This document shows, piece by piece, positions 1 to 5,416 of a stretch of 5,535 nucleotides of DNA (position 1 is its first letter; the number at the start of each line of letters is the position of its first letter). The notes beneath the pieces were generated by a model. The model was not told the origin of the DNA. It saw only the letters and a list, made by a program, of their open reading frames with translations, and did no database searches. The translations under genes and the position numbers were made by a program. The DNA is from an uncultured beta proteobacterium (GTDB taxonomy: Bacteria > Pseudomonadota > Gammaproteobacteria > Burkholderiales > Burkholderiaceae), in contig CAIYZI010000125.1 in assembly GCA_903930665.1 (NCBI GenBank), forward strand, positions 1 through 5,535, written 5' to 3'.

Positions 1-366
1 TCCGTCAAAAAAACCTCCCAACCGTTGGAATCAGCATGAGGTGTGTCCATGGCCAGGATACTGCTTTCACCAGCGATGAGGAGTCCTCGCGTGATGTGCG
101 GGGTGCCAAAGGTTTCAAAAAATTGCTCAATCTCGCCGCGATTGGTAAAACCCTTGCCGTCATCGCTTACGCTAATATTTTTTGCCGCTCAGGGTAATGT
201 CAACTGAGGTAGCGCCAGCATCGATTGAATTCATCACCAATTCAAGGACAGCTTTACCTAACGTACCGGATTGGCTTTGAATGATGCTCCACAAAATATC
301 CTTGTGAAGCTTAAATTCGCGTTTCTCTGGATGGGTGCCAGAAAGAAGGTCGATTTGCTTAGTCAT
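1..366 (-). pseudogene. GHKL-type (Hsp90/MutL-like) ATP-binding protein, N-terminal part, frameshifted and cut by the window edge
   Basis: The first 62 codons carry a GHKL N-box: E42, N46 and D49 in ELVMNSIDAGAT, the Mg/ATP-binding helix of Hsp90, MutL and histidine kinases. This frame stops at TAG (172-174). Removing one A from the run of six (T6 on the plus strand, 178-183) lets it continue as GKNISVSDDGKGF, which supplies the G1 box DxGxG at about residues 68-72, then FFETFGTPH at about 82-90. The frame then stays open to the window edge. A MutL-like ATPase is the family-level call; the substrate and role are unknown. The start ATG at 364-366 has only a weak AAAGG upstream. The frameshift falls in a homopolymer, so it may be a real lesion, a sequencing error or slippage. 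Beyond FGTPH (positions 1-95) I cannot match the expected G2 glycine box, so a second rearrangement is possible. Confidence 0.72.
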
Positions 367-666
367 CGTGATGCCTTTAGAGGTATTTAAATAACCAATT
401 TACAAGCCAAAAGCACCAATGCAAGTCATCAACAGTAGCAGGTATTACTTAAAAAAATATCAATTCTTAGTGACCGATCCGAGCTTCTAAAGCGATACAT
501 TGGAACAAGTCGTCTTTTCGGCAAAAAAAGAAAATTAATACATTGGCAGCGCCGGCAATCCATTGTGTTTGCCAATCATTGTTTTTTAATGGACAACCTA
601 AGGTGGGACCCATCAAAAGGCAGTGAACTCCTTATTAAGGTCAACTATTTGGCATGAGGAGGCTAA
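367..666. other. Intergenic stretch with no convincing gene
   Basis: This 300-base gap separates the divergent ATPase (minus) and 59-residue gene (plus), so it should contain promoters for both. I see no strong consensus sigma-70 pair. There are unusually long open frames on both strands. The plus frame is stop-free from 439 to 657 but has its only ATG at 589 (22 codons). The minus frame from TTG 616 or ATG 613 to a stop at 467 would encode about 48-49 residues. Neither has a recognisable domain. The 9-mer ATACATTGG occurs twice (about 495 and 538). No tRNA or other RNA gene was recognised. Confidence 0.5.
657..662 (+). promoter_or_regulatory. Ribosome binding site AGGAGG of the 59-residue gene
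   Basis: A perfect AGGAGG lies four bases before the ATG at 667. This is the strongest reason to accept the short downstream frame as a gene. Confidence 0.7.
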
Positions 667-846
667 ATGCAAATCATCAAGTTATATCAGAAGCCAAATA
701 AGCCAGAGTATATGCATCTGGTGAGACGGGCTGGCAATTCAATTTTGGTGAATTTTCCATGGCATCTGAAATACGGCCTTAGAACTGCAAAATGGCTTGA
801 TTTAGATGCTATTTATGTAGATTGGATCCGTCAGTTTTTGAATTAA
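667..846 (+). CDS. Small hypothetical protein, 59 residues
   Basis: A short frame of 59 codons ending in TAA (844-846), with ATG at 667 behind a perfect AGGAGG. The product starts MQIIKLYQKPNKPEYMHL and ends DAIYVDWIRQFLN. It is basic in the first half and rich in aromatic residues (Trp at about 32, 43 and 53). It has no signal peptide, no clear membrane segment and no metal-binding Cys/His cluster. I do not recognise the family. It is followed 66 bases later by the cupin gene on the same strand, so the two may be co-transcribed, though the gap is wide enough for a separate promoter. Codon use looks ordinary. It is likely a real but uncharacterised small protein. Confidence 0.6.
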   Translation: MQIIKLYQKPNKPEYMHLVRRAGNSILVNFPWHLKYGLRTAKWLDLDAIYVDWIRQFLN

Positions 847-912
847 GCAGTTGGTGGCGTAATCAGCAATGGCGCCGTTACAATGTAGCCTTAATAAAAG
901 GTTGTCTAGTCA

Positions 913-1224
913 ATGAATCAAAATGTATTTTTAGATGGACTTCAAAAAGAAGGGTTTCCAACCCCAGTAGTGGTGACCCGAGATCCCCCATTTTTTATGG
1001 ATTTACATTCCCACCCCTATGAAGCTAAAGCGCTTGTTTTGGATGGACAAATTGATATCAATGTAGGCGGTATTAAAACTATTTATTTGGTTGGCGATAT
1101 ATTCCATTTATTCGCCAACCAGATCCACACCGAAAACTCTGGGAGCAAGGGTGTTAAATACCTTGTCAGTCGAAAATCTCCAATAGTTGCCGAGGTGCCC
1201 GTTGTTGAAAATTCAGATACTTAA
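913..1224 (+). CDS. Small single-domain cupin protein
   Basis: The 103-residue product has the two cupin motifs of a small beta-barrel. The first is HSHPYEAKALVLDGQ with likely metal ligands H32, H34 and E37. The second is GDIFHLFANQIHTE with H72. A single metal ion is the usual cofactor in this fold; the substrate cannot be told, since stand-alone cupins range from sugar isomerases to dioxygenases and sensors. The length matches a complete one-domain cupin. ATG 913 is the first Met after an in-frame TAG at 907, and AAAAGG at 896-901 is a slightly distant ribosome binding site. The overlapping plus-strand frame starting at 822 is rejected because its product resembles nothing. A hairpin at 1283-1309 probably ends the transcript. 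Two to four bases of the usual motif spacing differ (HxHxxE, not HxHxxxE), as seen in some subgroups. Confidence 0.82.
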   Translation: MNQNVFLDGLQKEGFPTPVVVTRDPPFFMDLHSHPYEAKALVLDGQIDINVGGIKTIYLVGDIFHLFANQIHTENSGSKGVKYLVSRKSPIVAEVPVVENSDT

Positions 1225-1282
1225 TTGGATCGTCGGCAGTAGGATTTGCTGAAGTATTCAAAGTTTCCTTAGAAAACCCATG

Positions 1283-1320
1283 TTTCAGGAAAATCTTTAA
1301 TTCCTGAAAATAGAATTTTT
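1283..1320 (+). terminator. Probable terminator after the cupin gene
   Basis: TTTCAGGAA (1283-1291) and TTCCTGAAA (1301-1309) form a perfect 9-bp stem with a 9-base loop. A run of five T follows at 1316-1320. It lies 58 bases after the cupin stop. The stem is GC-poor and the T run is six bases off the stem, so strength is uncertain. A palindromic protein site is the alternative. Confidence 0.5.
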
Positions 1321-1414
1321 ATTACTTATTCCAATGATCAGTAGCTTTTGAAAAGAAAGGTTTAGGCACCGACGAACTTAATTCGATACATAAGACAGAT
1401 TTAAATCAGAATTC

Positions 1415-1422
1415 CTAATTAG
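1415..1422. repeat. Left copy of flanking 8-bp repeat CTAATTAG
   Basis: CTAATTAG is itself a palindrome and recurs at 2917-2924 on the other side of the element. It may be a target-site duplication (8 bp, or a shorter one such as TTAG, CTAA or TAATTA within it). Confidence 0.6.
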
Positions 1423-1439
1423 TCCGCCCTGAATAATTC
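1422..1439. repeat. Left inverted end of the insertion sequence
   Basis: GTCCGCCCTGAATAATTC. It matches the right end (2900-2917, reverse complement) at 17 of 18 positions. The transposase stop codon lies only a few bases further in, at 1445-1447. Confidence 0.85.
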
Positions 1440-1444
1440 ACTTT

Positions 1445-2794
1445 TCAGAACACCGCTTGATGTGCGAGCTGATTTTGCTTCATTACCGCCAATATATTTC
1501 TGAGTAGCAATGATAAAAATAAGGAACAAAAAAGCCTCAGCTTCTTGAGTAACAGTCTGATGTTATGGCCAGCCCCACACAATACGGCATGCAGTGCATC
1601 GCCCAACTCCCCCTTGAGGGGATTTCTGCCTAATCTGCCGTCCATCTTCATATGACCTATGATCGGCTCAATGCTACTGCGCCGTAGAATCATTTTCTTC
1701 AGTGTTTTAGTAACGCCTTTGCGCTGGCCTGATCTCAATATCTGGATGTTTTCTAGGGTAGCGCCTCGATAGCCTTTATCCACGATCACTATTTTGGGTC
1801 TTTGCTCAGCTAAGATGCTCGCTTGCTCTATTGCTTCTTCTAAGGTGTGACCATCATAAGGATTGCCAGGCATGGATCTGGCCCCCAGAACAAAACCCTC
1901 CTTCAGAGTGGTTGTAACAGAGACTTTCACGCCAAACTCATACGGAGTTCTAGCCTTGTCTTTGGAGATGCATTCAGCCTCAGGGGCATGCAGTGCATAA
2001 AGTTTGTTTTTGTCTTTGGGCTGTTGGATGAGGATGCGAGCCACTCTGGCTAAAGGCGTCTGGGCTTTAGGTTTGACGCTGTCTGGCAATTGGTCAAGCT
2101 TGCGCTCCACTTCTCGATGAACTCTGCCTACGCGAGTCTTGAGCGTTTTTAAGGTAGTACGCATTCTTTTGTACTGCTTGGCATGGGCGTACCTGCCAGC
2201 TTGTATAGCAAGCCTGGGGGCCTGGCGGTTATAGTTCTGACGCAAGGTGATGTTGTTGTCCTTAGCCAATTTAACTAAATGTTGACGGCTTTTCTCTAAG
2301 AGGCGGCTGTCTGTGGGGTGGGCAATGGCTTTGGGCATGACAGTGGTATCGACAATGACTTTATTAGCAGATGCTGGTGAGATGACAGAGAGTTTGTGCG
2401 CGGCAACGATGGTCAATTGCAAGAGGGTTTCTACACCCGCTTCACCAATGCGCTTTCTCCAACGGGTCAGGCTAGAAGGGTCAATGGGTGATTGCGTTTG
2501 CAGGTAAGTCTCACCAGTGAAGTATTGCCAATACGGGTTTTCAATCCAAGTGTTCACCACCATCTCATCGGAGCAATCAAAAGCATGCTGTAGATAGAGT
2601 AGGCCTGCCACCAGTCTGGGAGGCAATGCTGGGCGGCCACGAGCAGAAACAAAGTGACCCGCAAACGTACTCTCGATGACTTGCCAGTCAATGGCTTTGG
2701 AAAGCTTGATCAAGGGATGTGACAGATTGAGATGCGCCTCCAATAAACATCCGAATAACTCACCAGTTTGCTGAATAACTTCTTTGGGGCCCAT
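1445..2794 (-). CDS. IS5-family-like DDE transposase, full length
   Basis: The 449-residue product catalyses cut-and-paste or copy-type movement of the surrounding element by binding its inverted ends. The N-terminal region (about 36-115) has the IS5-type segment RGRPALPPRLVAGLLYLQHA and a WRKR stretch. The RNase H-fold catalytic triad is visible: D149 in VIVDTTVMPKA, D339 in VIVDKGYRG and E376 in SSIEPIIGHMK. A basic insertion of about 100 residues rich in Lys and Arg lies between the first and second aspartates. A hydrophobic tail ends the protein. ATG at 2792-2794 is preceded by GAGG (2800-2803) at good spacing. No frameshift or stop is present, unlike three neighbouring genes. Frames on the opposite strand within it are shadows. 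Confidence 0.92.
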   Translation of the reverse strand: MGPKEVIQQTGELFGCLLEAHLNLSHPLIKLSKAIDWQVIESTFAGHFVSARGRPALPPRLVAGLLYLQHAFDCSDEMVVNTWIENPYWQYFTGETYLQTQSPIDPSSLTRWRKRIGEAGVETLLQLTIVAAHKLSVISPASANKVIVDTTVMPKAIAHPTDSRLLEKSRQHLVKLAKDNNITLRQNYNRQAPRLAIQAGRYAHAKQYKRMRTTLKTLKTRVGRVHREVERKLDQLPDSVKPKAQTPLARVARILIQQPKDKNKLYALHAPEAECISKDKARTPYEFGVKVSVTTTLKEGFVLGARSMPGNPYDGHTLEEAIEQASILAEQRPKIVIVDKGYRGATLENIQILRSGQRKGVTKTLKKMILRRSSIEPIIGHMKMDGRLGRNPLKGELGDALHAVLCGAGHNIRLLLKKLRLFCSLFLSLLLRNILAVMKQNQLAHQAVF

Positions 2795-2809
2795 GAAAAC
2801 CTCGTCAAT

Positions 2810-2852
2810 ATTTGCAAGAAAGTTAATGGTATTAACGCAATACCTTGCAAAT
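2810..2852. promoter_or_regulatory. Nested inverted repeats in the transposase leader
   Basis: ATTTGCAAG (2810-2818) and CTTGCAAAT (2844-2852) are 9-bp inverted arms. Between them are two overlapping smaller palindromes, GTTAAT-ggt-ATTAAC (2822-2836) and GGTATT-aacgc-AATACC (2828-2844). The block ends seven bases before the transposase ribosome binding site. It could bind a regulator, contain the promoter, or fold in the mRNA. Which of these applies is inference. Confidence 0.45.
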
Positions 2853-2899
2853 TTGATGACAGTAAAACAGCAATTTATGCAAATAAATCAGAGGGTTGG

Positions 2900-2917
2900 G
2901 AATTGTTCAGGGCGGAC
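2900..2917. repeat. Right inverted end of the insertion sequence
   Basis: GAATTGTTCAGGGCGGAC, the counterpart of the left end. It lies about 105 bases upstream of the transposase start codon. Confidence 0.85.
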
Positions 2918-2924
2918 TAATTAG
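2917..2924. repeat. Right copy of flanking 8-bp repeat CTAATTAG
   Basis: Direct repeat of 1415-1422. With one more base on each side both copies become part of a CCTAATTAG / CTAATTAGG mirror pair, so the true duplication length cannot be fixed from this copy alone. Confidence 0.6.
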
Positions 2925-2979
2925 GATGGGATAAGGTTGCCACCTATTAATACCCCTCCATTTAAAGATTAGATATAGC

Positions 2980-3770
2980 TTAAATGCTATCTACGATTCC
3001 ACCTTCAACTCGTAAAGCAGCGCCAGTAGTAGCGGATGATAGAGGTGAGGCAACGTAGGCCACCATGTTGGCGACTTCCTCCAGCTGCACCGCTCGACCT
3101 AATATTGAAGATGGGCGATGTTGCTTCACAAAAATGGCCCCCGCTTGCTCTAATGTTTATCCGACTGGAGCGCTAACCATTAATATTTTTTCCGCACCTT
3201 CCGACAAGGTTGGGCCAGGCAATACGCTATTGACAGTGACACCTGTACCGGCAGCTACTTTAGCTAAGCCGCGGGCCAAACCTAGCATCGCAGTCTTGCT
3301 CATGCCATAGTGAACCATGTCGGCTGGAATGCTTAATGCCGACTCTGATGCAATGAAAACCACGCGACCCCAGTTGCGCCTCAGCATTTGCAGCATGTAG
3401 GCGCGTGATAGATGTACACCTGACATGATGTTGACATTCCAGTAACGATCCCATTTCTCATCGCTAATTTCAAAGAAGGGTATTGTTCCATAGATGCCTA
3501 AGTTATTTATCAGAATATCGCAGAGAGGGGTCTTTGAAACTAACGCATTGCAACCTTCTGCAGTCGATAGATCTGCGGCAACTACTTGTACACTAGCACC
3601 TGGAGAGCAGGTCTCTACAGCGGCTATTGCCTTTTCAACGGCAACGAGTTCACGGCCATTCACAATAACCGTCGCGCTAGCTCTGGCCAAAGTTTTAGCA
3701 ATGGCCAGCCAATACTAATGGTAGGACCAGTGATAACTGCAGTTTTGTCGCTTAGATTAATGCTCAACAT
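2980..3770 (-). pseudogene. SDR-family oxidoreductase, inactivated by a frameshift and a stop codon
   Basis: A classical short-chain dehydrogenase/reductase (NAD(P)-dependent, Rossmann fold, soluble). The start ATG (3768-3770) follows GGAGG (3779-3783) at 8 bases. The start reads MLSINLSDKTAVITG, then the frame is lost because one base is missing near 3708-3710; restoring it gives IGLAIAKTLARASATVIVNG. The rest has NNLG (about 89-92), N114, and catalytic S142, Y155 and K159 (YGMSK), then VNSVLPGPTLSEG. A TAA at 3157-3159 (codon 205) interrupts it, but the same frame continues with TLEQAG, HRPSS, EEVANMVAYVASPLSSATTG and ends at TAA 2980-2982. With one base restored the gene is exactly 264 codons. 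The stop is explained by CAA to TAA. The cofactor motif reads TGPTISIG, with Ser where a Gly is usual. Substrate unknown. Confidence 0.88.
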
Positions 3771-3844
3771 TCTTTAAGCCTCCGCTGTATAAATTGATGG
3801 TACTTTTATAGACGCTAACCTAGTAAATAAAATCTTTTTGTTCT

Positions 3845-5089
3845 TTATCCCAAATCCAGATGACCTTGAATCCCTTCAACAGAATTTTTTAACTGGGTTT
3901 GAAGTTGATCTTCAGCGCTTTGAAGATTGCTTGCTCTGACTCCCAATAGTCTCAAGCTTCTAGCTAGATCAATTCTCCTTAAGCACCGTCTTGCAGCTTG
4001 TCGTATGGCCTGTGGATCATTAGTGGGTGAATCGAGCGTGATATCTCTGGTAATAGATTGGAAATTTCCATAGCGCACTCGGACTCCAATCGTTTTGCCG
4101 AGGTAGCCTTTATTGACTAGGTCTTGGGACAGACGCTCACACAATTGTGACAAAATGGGGCCCAAGGTCTCACGGTCACGTGAAGGATGTAAGTCTCTCT
4201 CGAATGTTGTCTCTCGGCTCATATTGACTGGCTCGCCCCTAGCAATTACAGGATCATTATTGCGTCCATGAGCGCTTTCATAAAGCCAGGTGCCATAGCT
4301 TTTGCCAAACTGTTGCATAAGCCGAACCGGCTCTTGTTGAGCCAATTCTCCGAGGGTATGAATTCCAAGTTTTATTAGTTTTGCTTCAGATTTGGGACCA
4401 ATACCATTCATTTTTCGACAGGGTAATGGCCAAATATGTTTTTCGACATCAGCTAATTCTAGTACGCAAATTCCATTCGGTTTATGCATCTCGCTAGCCA
4501 TTTTGGCGAGTAGCTTATTGGGAGCTACGCCAATAGAGCAAGTTAATCCAGTGTTGCTGAGCACTGTCATTTGAATAACTCTTGCTAATGTATGCCCGCC
4601 TTTGCGCTGTACTCCGGGGACGTTAGTAAAGTCTATATATACCTCATCCAACCCCCCATCTTCAATGACTGGTGCTATTTCAGCGACAGTCTCTTTCATC
4701 AGTTTAGAAAAGTGACGATAACGCTCAAAGTCTACTGGAAGTAAGATTGCATCTGGGCATAACTTGGCTGCTTTCATGAGCCCCATTGCTGAGCCCACAC
4801 CAAATTGACGTGCGGCATATGTGGCGGTTGTAATAACGCCTCGGCCGATATAGCCAGATAATCTTGGAAAAAATCGGAGTGGAATTTTATGGGGGCGAAA
4901 GTCATCCCATTCTGGCTCACTTTTTAAGATAAGTGAAAAAAGATCTTCTGTTTTGGCATGTTTACTTCCGCCGATAACCACCGGTAACCCTTTAAGTTGT
5001 GGATACCTTAGCAATTCGACGGAAGCAAAAAATGCATCCATATCTAAATGGGCAATTCGTCTCGGGCGAATGGGATTTAAGTCTGTCAT
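3845..5089 (-). CDS. dinB: DNA polymerase IV, Y-family translesion polymerase
   Basis: The 414-residue product copies damaged DNA with low fidelity in the cytoplasm, normally recruited by the sliding clamp. The catalytic carboxylates are present: D16 in HLDMDAFFASVE and D148-E149 in GLDEVYIDFT (the usual Ser before LDE is Gly). F21 is the expected steric-gate residue. Residues 43-81 are an insertion relative to E. coli DinB, which joins GGS directly to RGVIS; I recall such an insertion in Burkholderiales. The helix-hairpin-helix thumb is at about 227-249 (MNGIGPKSEAKL) and the little finger domain from about 289. The tail ends GHLDLG, at best a degenerate clamp-binding motif. ATG at 5087-5089 has a weak GAG upstream. 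The frame is unbroken. It is upstream of the SDR pseudogene with a 74-base gap, probably separately transcribed. Confidence 0.94.
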   Translation of the reverse strand: MTDLNPIRPRRIAHLDMDAFFASVELLRYPQLKGLPVVIGGSKHAKTEDLFSLILKSEPEWDDFRPHKIPLRFFPRLSGYIGRGVITTATYAARQFGVGSAMGLMKAAKLCPDAILLPVDFERYRHFSKLMKETVAEIAPVIEDGGLDEVYIDFTNVPGVQRKGGHTLARVIQMTVLSNTGLTCSIGVAPNKLLAKMASEMHKPNGICVLELADVEKHIWPLPCRKMNGIGPKSEAKLIKLGIHTLGELAQQEPVRLMQQFGKSYGTWLYESAHGRNNDPVIARGEPVNMSRETTFERDLHPSRDRETLGPILSQLCERLSQDLVNKGYLGKTIGVRVRYGNFQSITRDITLDSPTNDPQAIRQAARRCLRRIDLARSLRLLGVRASNLQSAEDQLQTQLKNSVEGIQGHLDLG

Positions 5090-5103
5090 TTGCTCAAGAA
5101 TAA

Positions 5104-5124
5104 TTCACAAAAAATCAATGTGAA
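5104..5124. promoter_or_regulatory. Inverted repeat upstream of dinB
   Basis: TTCACA and TGTGAA flank a 9-base A/T-rich spacer, 15 bases upstream of the dinB start. It may be an operator or a leader hairpin. It does not match the LexA pattern CTGT-N8-ACAG known from many proteobacteria. No clear SOS box was seen in 5090-5239. Confidence 0.35.
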
Positions 5125-5239
5125 AGAAGTTTTGGGAAGTTTAGAGTTAAGGCCTAAATATCTTTCTATATAGGGCATGAGTTAGCGGGTATTTAAAAAA
5201 GCCTATTTTTATCCAGGTCTCGCATAATACTCATTGGGC

Positions 5240-5416
5240 TTAGGCTGTAGGCGCTAATTGGAGCTCATGATGTCTGACTAAGCGACGATGACATACCCAG
5301 GCACCAATTCCGCAAATCGCCATGATTGATGCAAGAGGTCTGCCAGTACCATCATTTAAGAGACCTACCAATGTCCCAGCCAGAGTTGCGAAAAAGAATT
5401 GCAGGGCGCTAGCTAG
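5240..5416 (-). pseudogene. C-terminal remnant of an MFS multidrug transporter (Bcr/CflA type)
   Basis: Fifty-eight codons remain, beginning LASALQFFFATLAGTLVGLL and ending with TAA (5240-5242). LQFFFATLAGTLVGLLNDGTGRP-type sequence followed by a second hydrophobic stretch (LASIMAICGIGAWVC) is how the last two membrane helices of Bcr/CflA drug exporters read, with the DGT-RP turn between them. The homology stops at position 5416, exactly at a CTAG followed by what looks like an insertion-sequence end. A start at GTG 5435-5437 would add seven residues, but these are encoded by the inserted DNA and are not native. The gene lies upstream of dinB on the same strand. Without ten helices it cannot transport anything. 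Confidence 0.7.

Larger units (their letters stand above)
1422..2917 (-). mobile_element. Complete insertion sequence, IS5-family-like
   Basis: The element is bounded by inverted ends: GTCCGCCCTGAATAATTC at 1422-1439 and its near-perfect complement at 2900-2917, with one mismatch in 18. It holds a single transposase gene on the minus strand. The length is about 1.5 kb. The exact tips are ambiguous because the palindrome CTAATTAG occurs at both junctions (1415-1422 and 2917-2924) and can be read as part of the inverted end or as a target duplication. It sits between genes and interrupts no recognisable coding sequence. Both ends and the transposase look intact, so it may be active. Assignment to the IS5 family rests on the transposase style; the subgroup is not resolved. 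Confidence 0.85.

Noticed and set aside
822..1022. Plus-strand frame of 66 residues overlapping the cupin start
   Set aside because: It overlaps the end of the 59-residue gene and the cupin in another frame, and its product has no domain-like features.
1847..2507. Plus-strand frames antisense to the transposase
   Set aside because: Shadows of a full-length, motif-bearing transposase; no ribosome binding sites or recognisable products.
3065..3777. Several short frames on both strands over the SDR locus
   Set aside because: The SDR sequence explains the region; the others are shadow frames exposed by the lesions.
4392..4574. Plus-strand frame inside dinB
   Set aside because: Antisense shadow of the intact polymerase gene.
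5170..5210. AAAAAAGCCTATTTTT as a terminator of the transporter gene
   Set aside because: The stem would be almost entirely A-T with a very small loop; not convincing.
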